This document shows positions 34,494 to 45,746 of a stretch of DNA of 64,000 nt, piece after piece. This DNA comes from Bostrychus sinensis (Eukaryota; Chordata; Actinopteri; Gobiiformes; Eleotridae): positions 17,457,288-17,521,287 of the forward strand of contig CM036251.1 of NCBI GenBank assembly GCA_020698575.1. The letters run 5' to 3'. A program made the translations under genes and the position numbers. A model generated the notes under the pieces. The model ran no database searches and was not told where the DNA came from. It saw only the letters and a list, made by a program, of their open reading frames with translations. Position 1 is the stretch's first letter; every line of letters starts with the position of its first letter.

Positions 34494-34945
34494 CAGAATG
34501 AAAGGTGTACAAGACAGCGGTGACACCAGCAATGTTGTCTGGCTTGGAGACACTGGCGCCGAGGAAAAGACAATGACAGAGCTGGAGGTAGCAAACCTGA
34601 AAATGTTGTCTTTGGGAGTTACGAGGATGGATAGGATTAGGAATGAGTACATCAGAGGGACAACTCATGTTAGATTTTTTGGAGATAAAGTTTGAGAGGC
34701 CCGACTAAGATTGAGACATGTACACAGGAGAGGTAGTGAATATATTGGTAGAATGATGCTGAGGTTAGGGCTGCCTGGCAGGAGTCCTAGAGGAAGACCG
34801 AAGAGGAGACTTAAGGCTGTTGTGAAAAAGGACACAAAGATAGTTGGTGTATGGGGAATTTAGATGCAGAGAACAGGGCTAAACTGAGGCAGATGATTTG
34901 CTTTGATGACCCCTGAAATGGAACAGCTGAAAGGAAAAGAGGGAT
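34494..34945 (+). mobile_element. LINE fragment (C-terminal coding end and 3' tail)
   Basis: The translation keeps MLSLGVTRMDRIRNEYIRGT, the region after the reverse transcriptase in a fish non-LTR family. It continues through broken frames matching a GRRxRGRPKRR-like stretch (cctagaggaagaccgaagag), and ends gatttgctttgatgacccct then gaaaggaaaag. It lacks the endonuclease and RT core, so strongly 5'-truncated. Clade not assigned. Confidence 0.65.
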
Positions 34946-35522
34946 AACTGTAATATTTGTCACTGAGTTATTTACAAACCATTCTACTTACAGCTCCTTA
35001 GGTTTGTGTAAAAGTTTACAACAAGAGCAAATTACATTTAGAAGTAGTAGTTCAGTTAACACTTAAATAGACTTAAATTGTATTTCTGTTCTGTTATAAG
35101 AGGCTAATAATGAGTGTCCTTAAACACTTATGACTAAATTCACAAATCTTATAAAACGCCCTGAGTGTCCTATCACCCCTCTATCACATGGACCAGGGAC
35201 AGTTCTGTGAAATCGAGGCGTGGCAGCGACAGGCAGCAGCAGATGAGATCCAGGCCTCTCTCCCACTGAGATCTCCTTCGTTTGATTAGCCGCGTGTTAA
35301 CTGGCCTGTGTCATATGGAAATCCTGCCATTTGCATCTCTTGAGAAAGCGGCATAAAACCATTTATCTATTTAAATATATTCTGGCTGATATGACTGTTG
35401 GACTTTAGAACAGGCTATAATCATGTTTACTGATGCACCGATGAGCTGGCGGTGGATTCCTCTCTGCTTTGTGCTTGAGTGAACCGTAGGTTTACCTTCG
35501 TGATCCTCCCATGGCAACCTCA

Positions 35523-35668
35523 GAGCCATCGTCTGATTGGATCACAGTCAACACATCTGATATTATATCTTGCCTGCGTCTGATTGGATACGGCTTTAAT
35601 TAACTGATAGTTAAAGGGCATGTGATTGGACCAAAGTTACAGAGGTGCTGTCAAATTTTAGCTTTGAT
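35523..35668 (+). repeat. Intronic duplication, copy 1 (candidate regulatory)
   Basis: About 145 bp beginning gagccatcgtctgattggat, with tttaattaactgatag and gggcatgtgattggaccaaa. Copy 2 is at 36323-36472. Contains GATA-type (ctgatag) and CCAAT-type (gattgga, read as tccaatc) words in both copies. Confidence 0.7.
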
Positions 35669-36322
35669 AAATAAAAATAATGAAATGATAACCTTTCATA
35701 AACCACAGCATTTTCATTCCTACACAAATAAACAAAGTATTTACTGCTTTAAATCAGGTGTAACAGGTTTGAAGTTTAATCTCAAAGTTATGGATTGAAT
35801 AATTTTAATTATAAACAGTGTTAAGAGCTTCTATAAGGCCTTGGGGTATGGTGCATAGATATTGGTATAGCAGACTTTGAATTGGGTGCAAACCTATACT
35901 CACTGTTGGGACTACTAGAATGAAGGTTTAGATGTCAGTCTATTCATTTGTTAACAGAGAGTCCTCACCTGGGCATAAATCAATAATGGACTCATTTCTT
36001 GTTTTTAATAATAGGAATGGAAATTTTCCAAGACAGAAAATGTAAAATGTTATTTTAATCAACTGTCTTGTTTCAATGTACTTTTCACTTTTTGAATGAA
36101 AAGCTCTAAGCTTGTGAAATTAAACGATGCATTCATTTTTATGCAAAAAAATTATGTGACAAGAAACTTAAGTCAAAGTTAGGTATATCGCTAAATCAAA
36201 GACAACAGAGATGGTTTTATATCAAAGACTTTTATGTTGAAAGCAGCATTATTTCATAAATCCATTAAATTACAAGAATATTAGGAAGTTTCCTAGAGAC
36301 TTGTGGTGCTGGCAGATGGTAC

Positions 36323-36472
36323 GAGCCGTTCTCTGATTGGATCATACATAAATACATCAGATACTATATCTGCTGTGCTCTGATAGGATCCTGCTTTAAT
36401 TAACTGATAGTCAAAGGGCATGTGATTGGACCAAAGCTATGGGACTTCTGTCACAAAACAGCTTTGATGAAG
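36323..36472 (+). repeat. Intronic duplication, copy 2 (candidate regulatory)
   Basis: Same order of blocks as copy 1: gagccgttctctgattggat, tttaattaactgatag, gggcatgtgattggaccaaa and agctttgatga. It lies about 800 bp downstream in direct orientation. Divergence is concentrated between the shared motifs. Confidence 0.7.
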
Positions 36473-36479
36473 ACTGGAG

Positions 36480-36990
36480 TTAAATGTTTTGCTTGTTGCT
36501 TGTGCCGTCCACAGTGAAGTGCCTTCACATCAGGGCTGTTGTGGTCCCTTCTCGGCAGCATCCCTGCGCTCCAGAGTGTTTCGTGGAAAGGCAGCCCGAA
36601 GGCACGATCCTAGAAGGAGCGGAGTAGGGGAGTTCAAAGCGTTATCACGCACTGAACGTCTTTTCATCATGTTTTAGAAACAAGCGTTCGCACTAATCCC
36701 CCAATAATCTCTCCAGGAGAACTGGGCCGATAAGACGCGCCACCCACGGCTTTTCAAACACTTTTTGGGTAGTCTCCTCTCACTCTCTATCTCTCCCTGT
36801 ACCTCCTCCACTCGCACTTCTCACTCTCCTGGAAGGACGACTGAAGGTGATCACTGGCTCTCCCTCATAAACTGTTTGTTTACATCCTGATCCACATCTG
36901 AAAATGTTATCTCGCCTCATCAACTGTGTTTTTCTGTCTCCTCCGCCCATCAAATTAGAATGTTAATTAAAACGCTGCTCCTTCAGAAGA
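36480..36990. promoter_or_regulatory. Candidate erythroid-type island (GATA and CACCC)
   Basis: TTATCA at 36642-36647; GATAAG at 36729-36734 followed by acgcgccacccacgg, which puts a CACCC box (36741-36745) 6 bp away. Gttatctcgcc follows near 36907. GATA next to CACCC is typical of erythroid regulatory DNA. Unique CpG-containing sequence; function not shown. Confidence 0.4.
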
Positions 36991-37569
36991 TGACAAATTG
37001 ATGATTACAGTGAGAGTGGTGACACCTTCTGTGATGCCCCGAGAAGAGGAACAAACAAGACTGAGAGACATCCACAGAATACACCACAGCCTTTCATACT
37101 GCTACCATAAGACACCTGTCCTACAACTCCAATTCATAAAACTCTGTAAAATGTTAATAAAAACAAAATCCAATGGTTTGCAAACGTCATAAAAACATAT
37201 TTTATTTACAGTAGAACATTAAAAATTGTCTGTTTTTAATGCAGTGTTACTTGAGTACCTGAAGATCATGATCCTCAAATACATCCAATACTAATAATAT
37301 AGACTCACCCTTTCTAAGATGCTCCTTTTGTATCTCACATCTTAAATGAAATGTTAATCTATTAGATGCAAATAATGTGGAATAATAATGTTTTTTTTTT
37401 TTTCCCCAGCCCTTTTGTGCTTTGAATTGGGGTTGTACTGCTGCACAACTGTAGGAGCTTTGTCAACGCCTGTGATGGACATGTTCTCTCAACCATAACC
37501 CTCTTGGACTCAGGACTGTCTGAGTTGATTGGATCTATGTGCTCTTTAGAGGACAGCTCTAGCTCCACC

Positions 37570-38060
37570 TATATCTAGAACTTGTCCAGATTATGACAGT
37601 GCAGTGCGTCTGTCAGCTGTCAGTCCAGTCCGGCGAAGGAGCTTATATCACAGTGAGAGAGAGAGAAAGCGAGAGAGAGGGGGATGCACCAGCCACCAAA
37701 GATAAATACTGATAGACAGAAATCCATCCTGAGAGAGAAGTGGAACAATGGTGGCAGTGGGGGAGAGAGAAGTGGAGGGGTGGTGTTGATCAGTCAGACA
37801 CTGGTATCTCCATCACACTGTCATTGGCAGGGCTGTGGCTTCAGCAGCAGAAGCAGCAGTGGCAGGGCGACGTGGAGAGAGCGTTCGGTAGAGTAGAGCT
37901 GTATCTGTGAACCTGATCGGCAGCAGTTCAGGAGGCGCTTTCCAAGAGTGCCTCATTTTCACATCTCTTATCACGGCCCCGTTTTAAGTATCACACTTTA
38001 TATTTTTACATGTCATTTGCATGCAGCTCGTCAACCTGCCTCAATGGCTTTTTCCTTCGA
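37570..38060. promoter_or_regulatory. Candidate regulatory island
   Basis: GC-rich unique stretch with gcttatatcac, aagataaatactgatag and ctcttatcacggcccc. Includes a short GA-rich run (37650-37682). Evidence is motif content only. Confidence 0.25.
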
Positions 38061-38609
38061 CTCACTGACTCAAACTGATGAAGGGCCAAGTAAAAAAAAA
38101 AAAAACGTATCAAGGGATAGAGATATTGTAATAATTCAGACAATGTATTTAGATAATGCTATTCATAATAATGCTTTTACAACTTATTATTTACTTTAGC
38201 TTTTAGTGTTTGGCCTTTTACAATATTATTTTAAATATTTATATGACAAATTCAGAAAGAAAAATCGTACACAATTGAACATTGTGTCGGGGTAACCCAG
38301 ACGTTACCCACTCTGTCACTGAAGAAAAATTGTGAAAACATTTTATATTATTTTTCTCTTGCTCTAATAATACATCCCATGGATAAAATTATGAAGCTAT
38401 AAATCTCCAGGTTTCAGAAGTACTCTGTTTTGGAGCAGATTGTCTCTACTGCTTTTTTGTGTATAATGACCATTGTACAAAGTGTTATTGTGGTTTCATA
38501 GCACCCTACTGGTTGGGTAAACACACTACAGTACCTCAGTAGATTTATGTGAATACTTGTAATTGAAAAATGCAACTGGGTTTTTATTTTTTTAACTTGT
38601 GGGTTCAGT

Positions 38610-38890
38610 GTGCTGGAGAAGATGGCAGGAGGCAGAAATGGAGGTGGCAGAAGCTGAAAATGTTGAGGTTCTCTTTGGCAGTGATGAAGAGAGATAGGAT
38701 TACAAATGAGTATGTCAGAGGGACAGCTATATTGGTAAAAGAACGCTGGAGTTATAGCTACCAGGAAGGAGGCCTAGAAAATGACCAAGGAGGAGATTTG
38801 TGGATGTTGTGGGAGAGGACATGAAGTTAGTTGGAGTGAGAGAAGAGGGTTAGATGGAAGCAGATGATTTGCTGTGGTGAACCAAAAAGA
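38610..38890 (+). mobile_element. LINE fragment, same family as 34494-34945
   Basis: The translation preserves RDRITNEYVRGT and ggaggcctagaaaatgacc. On the DNA level it ends gcagatgatttgctgtggtg. More deleted than the 34-kb copy and without intact frame. Confidence 0.6.
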
Positions 38891-39119
38891 ATTGTGTTCC
38901 ATATACTCCAATGTGTGATTGTAACAGGAGCACCATACAGTATATTGTTGTTTTAGGCCTGGTCTTGGTCATACTTGGGTCCAGTTTTACTTTTGGTTTA
39001 GTTTTACAGTGGTCCTTTTTTAGTTTGGTGCTGGTACTAAACTCCAATGCCTGACTTAAAAAGTGCACTTGGCAAGCACCAAGTTCACCAGCTGTAAATC
39101 CTAAAAAGTAGGTACTGTT

Positions 39120-39545
39120 ACTCTATTCAGCTTAAGTGCATTTGTGGACAGAGGAAGTCCTTGCAAGTGACCCGCCATGGCTTCCGGGCTCTGTCTCGAC
39201 TGCTCCCCTCATTGTGCAGGTGTGAGTGGTTACATGTGGGAAAGGCCTGGGTCTTCCCCTGGACTGATGATAGTTGTACCTCGTGAGCGCAGTACCCACT
39301 GTAGGAGTTTTGCGTGTCTTTGTCGGGGATGTGTGTGTTAGCATGAGCCTGGCGGATGAGATGAGGCTCTGATCTTATCTGCCTTCCTTTTCTTCTTTGT
39401 ATTTTTGGAGGATTCACACAGTGACCTCTTTGTTTGGGACAGTGAACCCCCTGCATCGGGAAAGAACCCATTTCCTGTAGCGAGAGATGGAGCAGTAGAC
39501 GGAAAGACGGAAGAAAGAGATTTGAAAGGTTGAAAGAGGAGGGGC
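39120..39545. promoter_or_regulatory. Candidate conserved non-coding block
   Basis: Unique GC-rich stretch with gatcttatctgcc (GATA-type) and catttcctgtag (ETS-type). Overlapping open frames on the minus strand have no recognisable domain. Confidence 0.25.
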
Positions 39546-39767
39546 ACATGGTGGACAGGAGCAGAGGGGAGAAGGGGAGAGACCTAGGAAAGTAGGAAAG
39601 TGAAAATATTTTAGTACTAACGGTAGCAGTGTGGCATAAACAGTATTATAATCATGATGTGTTTTTTTACAAGGGTTTACAGCAACATCTCTTACAGTGG
39701 GTCACCAAGGAAAGAAGTGTTTTGTGTTCTTCCCTTCAACAGAATTAAAGGGTTAAAAATCAGAAGA

Positions 39768-39940
39768 CTGAGGTGCCTCGGTGGCTCACCTGAGAGCATA
39801 TATCACATACACGGTGCATCCAGGGTTCAATTTCTAGCTCGGGTGGATTTTCTCCATGTCTTTCTCTACCACTCTCCAGTCTGTCTGACTGACTGTCACT
39901 ATAGAATAAAATGCAAAAATCTTTGAATAAATATAAAAAA
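39768..39940 (+). repeat. tRNA-derived SINE (second type)
   Basis: Head with A-box-like TGGCTCACCTGAGAG and B-box-like gggttcaatttc, followed by a pyrimidine-rich body (ctctaccactctccagtctg) and an A-rich end with gaataaaatgcaaaa and aataaatataaaaaaag. A common teleost SINE layout. Confidence 0.6.
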
Positions 39941-41489
39941 AGAATTGGAAGAGTAGCCAAGGGAAACGCTGAACACTGACAAGTGAAAGAGGAGACTGAA
40001 GTAGGGACTAAATGGGATGAGTGATGCTGTGAGAACAGTGCGGAAATGATCCGTTGTTGAAAAGGTCGGCAGAGGGGCACAGCCCTTGTTAAATATACAG
40101 GCTTTCTACAGTAGAGATATAAAACCTTAAGGAAGAGGAAACAGATAGAAAGCTGTGGCATGCCATCCAGTAGTGGGCTGATTTTCAACATCCACTCTCC
40201 ATTATTGCAACTCAACTTGCATGCTTACCATACTATGTTGCTATATTTGCAGATTTCCTCAACTTTGACCAGCTTTGCTATCAGGTGTTCTGTGTGTCCT
40301 CAGGTTGTTTCTGTATTTATGGTGCATTCAGCCTGTTGTCCCGAATGTACGCCAGTTTTCTGAATATTTACAGTATGTATGAAAATTCTATAAAAGTTCC
40401 ATATAAGTCTGTTTATATTCTTATATTCTTTGAACATTTCACTTTTTTGCTCATTGAATCATAACGGACAATGCATTGTGTGTGACTGTAATATGATTAT
40501 ATGTGGATCAGTGAGACGTGATCCTTCAGTAGCACTTGTTAATACCAGTGGTGATTTGAATGTTTACACAGTGCTATTCCCCAGTGACCACAGTCCGTTG
40601 ACATCTGTAGACAACGGTTTATCTTTCATCTGATACCGGGGTGTGGTGCTGAAACGAAGGCATATACTTTAATTTCTAAAAAGATTTCAATGGGGTTAGA
40701 ACAGGGTCAGTTCAGGTAAATTTCTCTTCTTTCCCTTTCGCCATCTCCCTCCTCTTCATCGGTGCAGTTATATGTGAGGCAGATAGAGTGAGGAGCTAAT
40801 ACTGATCTGCAAGAAAATGAAGAAATGAAATCAGCATCATTTGCATTCAAGTTTTATCGGAGGCGGAGGAGGGCGTTTTCAGGCCTGATAAGGAGCGGGC
40901 GTCACAGGCTGCGCTGGAGGTAGAGGTGGGGGTGCAGTCACAGTAAGGTATATGTGTGTGTTCATGTAGGGCTATGTATACAGCTCTGCAAAAAAAAAAA
41001 AAAAAAAGTAAAATGATTGGTTTCTCATTATTTGTTTTTGTCATATTTGCATTATGGTAAACAAAACACATCCTTATTTTGTGAGCGACTGACGACATTT
41101 CTCATCATTTTTAAATAAAACTATAATTGTTAGAGCGTAACTTTAAAGGAAATACAATACATCAAAATAAGATAAATTATGCAGTGTTTGTTGAACTTGC
41201 AAAATTAATTTTTAAACAAAATGGTAATAATCTTTTGACATTGACAAGAACATTCAGAAATTAATATTTGGTGGAATAACCCTCGTTTCCTGCATCTTGC
41301 TGCAGTAACTTTACAGCTCTCAGCTTTACTCTCTCAGCTTTGCTTGATGGTGTGACTGCTCATAAAGCAGAGTGAGGTGTGCAAAGGAATTTAACAGACA
41401 CTGGTCCTGAATGGTTGTCAGACTCAGAGAGAGAGAGAGGCTAATTTAAGAATAAGTTGCCTATTTTTTTTTCAGAGCAGTACGAGTGA

Positions 41490-41760
41490 AGCAGGTTTTG
41501 GGGAGTCCAGTCTGAGTGTGTTCGCCGGTCATTCAGATGGAGCCAGTGTGTGGAAGTGGAGTGGGGAGTGGAGGGGGGTTAATATCACACCAAATAATTA
41601 GATTCGCTATCGTGTCGGCGGCAGCAGTGCGGGGATCAGGCAGATTAAAGCCAGGCTCCGGGCTGGTTAATATTCATGAGGGGCGCAGGGTCTGGGCCAG
41701 GGGCTTAGACTGCCTCAAAGACTCTCCTCTGGCTGATGGGGCTTAAAGCAGCTCTGGACC
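41490..41760. promoter_or_regulatory. Candidate conserved non-coding element
   Basis: Unique sequence with gctatcgtgtcgg, homeodomain-type aataattagattcg and ggttaatattcatgag. The context is GC-rich and repeat-free. Enhancer role is inferred only. Confidence 0.3.
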
Positions 41761-43979
41761 AAGATGGAGGAATGACATCCACACACTGATACAGGCCTAG
41801 ACAGGACCACATGCTATACAATTCCTCCATATAATTTAAGTGATTATGTAAGTATTCTTAGGGGCGTCCAAAACCACAGTGCATTGGCCACTTGTCATTT
41901 CTTCAGTGGCATTAATACTTTTTTTAAACGACAAATAAATACAGTACAATACACACATCAACATATGACCGCTCAGGAAGTAGCACATGTTTAAAGAAAG
42001 TTGCACTTTGCACATTGAGGTAAAGCAAAAAATAGTTAAAAGGTTAACAGTAAAAGGGTATATCTTAAGTTAAAATTAGTCTCAATAAATCCATACATTT
42101 GTTAAACAGACAGACAGACTGGTTGTAAATCTCCTATAACTGCTGTGTGAGCTGATCATCTTCTGAAATGCCTTCATTGTGATCCATACATATGTGGAGC
42201 AGCTGGGGTCTGGGTCTGATTGTGTGTCTGAGCACGTTCCTGCACTGACTGCTGGCCGTTTTGAGTGGATGAGATTGGCAGTAGACCAAGGCCAGTAGTG
42301 AAAAGGGGTTTTGATAGCATTTGGTGGCCTCCTGGGTGTCCTTAACTCCACAGCACATCTCTGGCATCTGCGTTCTCCACTGTCCTGCTTAATTACACAC
42401 TGTCACCAGGTGAGATCTGGGCCACACTATCTGCTTACAAAACAGGTTATATATGAGGATCTGAGACTTTTAATAGCTACATGGCCTATTTCAAGTTTAA
42501 TCAGTCAGAAGATTTAGTGTTCTGTAAATTCTGTCTGACAATACTCCCTTCATCCTGATGAGTCTTCGGCTGCTGAAGTTTTTGTGACAATATTTATAAT
42601 TAAATTTGGGAGTTTTAGTTGCTGGGAGGTGTAATACAATGCAATTTGGTGTATTTCAAGATATTGTGTCTCCACATCATAATTTGAATGTTCTGTGTAT
42701 GCTAACAGTTAATATTCTCCTTGTGTATACATCTCCACTTGTGCAGAGTTTTCCTTTTCTCCTATCATGGCGAATTCCAGAGCTGCGGCCTTGATGAATT
42801 AGTCTGAAACAAATTAGCAGTACTTACAGCTCAGACGGCTCCAGCGTCGGGTTACAAATTAAAACAAAAGCAGGCAGTATCTCCACATCAACGTTAGTTC
42901 CCCATGAAATCCAATCCGCTCGGGCTCAATCTCTGCCGCACCACAGACTTCTGTCCTCTCTTCTTCCCCATCTTTACGCCAAAAAGAAATGGTGGCTCCT
43001 CAGCAGGTGTTTCAAGTTTGTATTAGACAAATGAAACTGGCTGCTTACATCTTTCACACTGTGCAATTGTTTCAAAAACGTCATTATCACTGAGCATGTT
43101 CAGATAGCAGTGTTGTGTAAATCTCAGAGGAGGGTTTGTAAAGGTTTGAGGCTATAGAAATTGTCTTTACATTTACATTTTAGCACTCAAGTTTAAAATC
43201 CAGAGGTTTATAAGTGACAAAACCGTTATACCAAGTTGAAGTCTTGTACTGAGGGGATGCTGCCTCCTACTGGACTTTCAGCTGCACTGCTACAGTTACT
43301 ATACACTTCATATTTAGTGTTTTTTTTTTTAAATCTGTTTAATAAATATATGTAACTGTCAATGCAAAACCCACATCATAATGCACAAAGAGACATGTCT
43401 GGTTTGTCTATTATTTCTATTTCTAATTTATTTATTTGTACAATTTCTTCACACAGGGGGGCAGTAAAGGGTACTAAGTTGTTCTCTGTATAGATGAAAT
43501 AACAGACTCAGACATTCATTCAGTCATGCAGTGTCCCAAAAAGAGAAGAAAAATATATGAATTATTGCTCTCTAAGTGTTTAGCTTGGGAATAAAAATGC
43601 ACACGCTATATATATAGTGTTTTTCTGTTGAAAAATTATTACTACTTACCACCATGGTTTTTGCACTTACCAGAGCATCCCTTATGCAAACCAGGAAAAG
43701 CAAACACTTTGGGGATTATTAAAGGTAATATTACAATTTCAATATTATGAACTAACATTAAGGATTAAGACAAAGCTGTGTGTGGTGTCAGTTGTGTTAT
43801 CATTTTCCATATCTCACCCCAGTGGTCAGAGGGTTGTGCTTCTGGATTCTCTTTTAAACAAAGCATAGACTGAGGTGTGTAGCAGTGTCTCATACCTTCA
43901 CAGATGGATGTTGGCTCAGGTCTTTGTGCTGTATCCACTGTGGATCTCATTATGGCATCGGGTGAATAGTCCTCATCAG

Positions 43980-43983
<4 letters not shown>

Positions 43984-44016
<33 letters not shown>
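43984..44016. repeat. (TC)n microsatellite
   Basis: Uninterrupted CT/TC run of about 33 bp. Confidence 0.9.
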
Positions 44017-44017
<1 letters not shown>

Positions 44018-44488
44018 GAAGCTCTTTTCATCCCTCCTTACTGCTCTTTTCTCTTTCATTGTGCTCCCCTCGTTTTCTCATTTCCTTTCTGGGCTCTGAT
44101 CACCCACCACTCACTGCCAGTCTCTTTATAACAGGATTGACCACTGGTCGCATACAGGGCAGCACTGTCTTCCAAGTGACATCAATTAATACATGTTTTT
44201 TTCTGTGATCATCTCTCAGTCAAAGGATAGCAATGTAAAGCACTCTGAGGGAACACTCAAAATGACAATGGTCTGTGCTTCATTATAATATGATAGTGGA
44301 TGTATTATGAATGTCTGGTACTCATCATAACCCATTTGTTTGTTGTCACCTGAATCCAGGAATTTATTGATGGATTCTTTGGCATTGTGAGAGGCCAAAA
44401 ATACTAACTACAGTCACACAAAAGTCTTCACAAAAGCTGTTTAGTATTGTACATTGACATCTGTCTCTGTGTATGTTTTTGTGTACAG

Positions 44489-44591
44489 AGCCCCAGGCTG
44501 ACTGTGGTTTGTGAGGATGAGGACTGTTGGATCACCAGGCTTCCTTTAACTTCAGACACCCCATCTGCCAACTGTACTGTCTACAGCCAAG
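44489..44591 (+). CDS. zfpm1: zfpm1 coding exon (PR-like domain, middle)
   Basis: 103-bp exon, acceptor gtgtacag, donor CAAG/gtaaga, phase 0 in and phase 1 out. It encodes SPRLTVVCEDEDCWITRLPL, then a segment ending NCTVYSQG. The C-W pair and the N-C-T-V-Y-S-x-G ending correspond to the same part of FOG2 (NNCIVYSKG), inside the PR-like domain. Only 186 bp of intron separates it from the next exon. Confidence 0.92.
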
Positions 44592-44777
44592 GTAAGACTC
44601 AAGGGCTGTCACAAGAATTGTCTTTTGGTCCCTAGAAATTTGTGGAAATGGCTTTCATCAGTGTATTAATGAACTGAGCATGAACAGATCTCTTGCATCT
44701 GCTTGTATTACTCCTGCTATTTGTATTATTCTGTACTTGTATACCTGCATTTTGTTGAGTTGTGTGAAATTGTGCAG

Positions 44778-45029
44778 GTCAGAAGATGTTCTGTAAGCTG
44801 ACCAGAGACCTTATGGCTGGTGAGAGCCTCTTGGCATCACTGTCGAGGTGTCCCAGCTCCTCTCCGGACCACCAGAACCAGCTCTCCCCTCCCCTGAGCC
44901 TGGTCACCCACAAGCAGCAGCCTGTGGTGAAGGAGGAGCCCGTGTACCCCGCAGCTCTGCACTCGGATATCCAGCTTCTCCCGCAGCAGGCCGGCATGGC
45001 TGCCATCTTAGCCACAGCTGTTGTCAATA
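44778..45029 (+). CDS. zfpm1: zfpm1 coding exon (end of PR-like domain and linker)
   Basis: 252-bp exon, acceptor attgtgcag, donor A/gtgagt, phase 1 both ends. It begins QKMFCKLTRDLMAGESLLAS, the end of the PR-like domain. A serine/proline linker follows with a PVVKEEPVYP sumoylation-type motif (VKEE at 44927-44938), then SDIQLLPQQAGMAAILATAV. The IQLLPQQA-MA-IL-TA block is almost invariant in FOG1 and FOG2 immediately before the first C2HC finger. The next intron contains the 2-kb foldback element. Confidence 0.95.
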
Positions 45030-45235
45030 GTGAGTTTGTATGGGACTCTTTATTAGATGATACTGTAAAATCTCAATCTGAACATCAAACACCATTCCAA
45101 AAAATGTATTTTGTAATAATGTCTTTGGCCACAAGAGGGTACTGCAGGGTTTCTAATCCAAGAGTTCTTTTGGTATGTCCCACACCCTGTGCTGTTGGTG
45201 GTTATCCAGTGATAACAATTTTACGTTATTTCTTT

Positions 45236-45445
45236 ATTTAAAAAGGACAATGCACATTTATGGACACAAGTACAGTAAACAAATGCAAATGTGCTGAAGT
45301 TAGCTGGCAGAAAATTTGCATTTGTAGTCCCTTGACAGGTGACAAGACAAGACATGCATGAAAATACACAATACAACACAGTAACTCACACAGTTCACAT
45401 TTGTATATGCAGGTAGTAGCAAGCCTTATGTCCAATGTTAATATA
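45236..45445. repeat. Possible dispersed repeat
   Basis: Contains aaaaggacaatgcacattta, aatgtgctgaagttagctgg and catttgtagtcccttgacag, which resemble a repeat widespread in fish. I cannot define ends. Similar low-complexity coastal sequence occurs at 63395-63520. Confidence 0.3.
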
Positions 45446-45746
45446 GCTCAAAAAATATGAAATTCTGAAAACCTTTGTGTTCTGTTAAGATCATTTTTAA
45501 TAATGACCTTGATAACACATTCAGGAGTATTGATTAAAAGTGAGATTGTTGCCTGAAATTTTCCTCAGAAATATGCATTCCCTCACAGCAAAGCCTATTG
45601 TGTAACCAATAACTTATATGGCATTTAACATAAAAACTTCACATCAACATTTTTGTATGTGCATATTTGTAGTCCACAAAACACATACATGTTACAAATA
45701 ATAAAAACAGGTCTTCTTAAAGTTTCCGAATACCTGAATTTTTATG

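Larger units (their letters stand above)
31587..44488 (+). other. zfpm1 intron, about 12.9 kb
   Basis: Contains a TA microsatellite (31694-31720), candidate regulatory islands (32480-32850, 33830-34065, a duplicated block at 35520/36320, 36480-36990, 37570-38060, 39120-39545, 41490-41760), two LINE fragments (34494-34945, 38610-38890), a tRNA-like SINE (39768-39940), a family B copy (33225-33335) and a TC microsatellite (43984-44016). In 31725-32480, 34095-34490, 34950-35140, 37000-37560, 38070-38600, 39945-41480 and 41770-43980 I recognise no other feature; 42540-43000 looks unique and may hold another conserved block. Confidence 0.85.

Noticed and set aside
24869..36740. Identical 12-mer gataagacgcgc at 24869-24880 and 36729-36740
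   Set aside because: Many 12-mer pairs are expected by chance in 64 kb; not evidence of shared function by itself.
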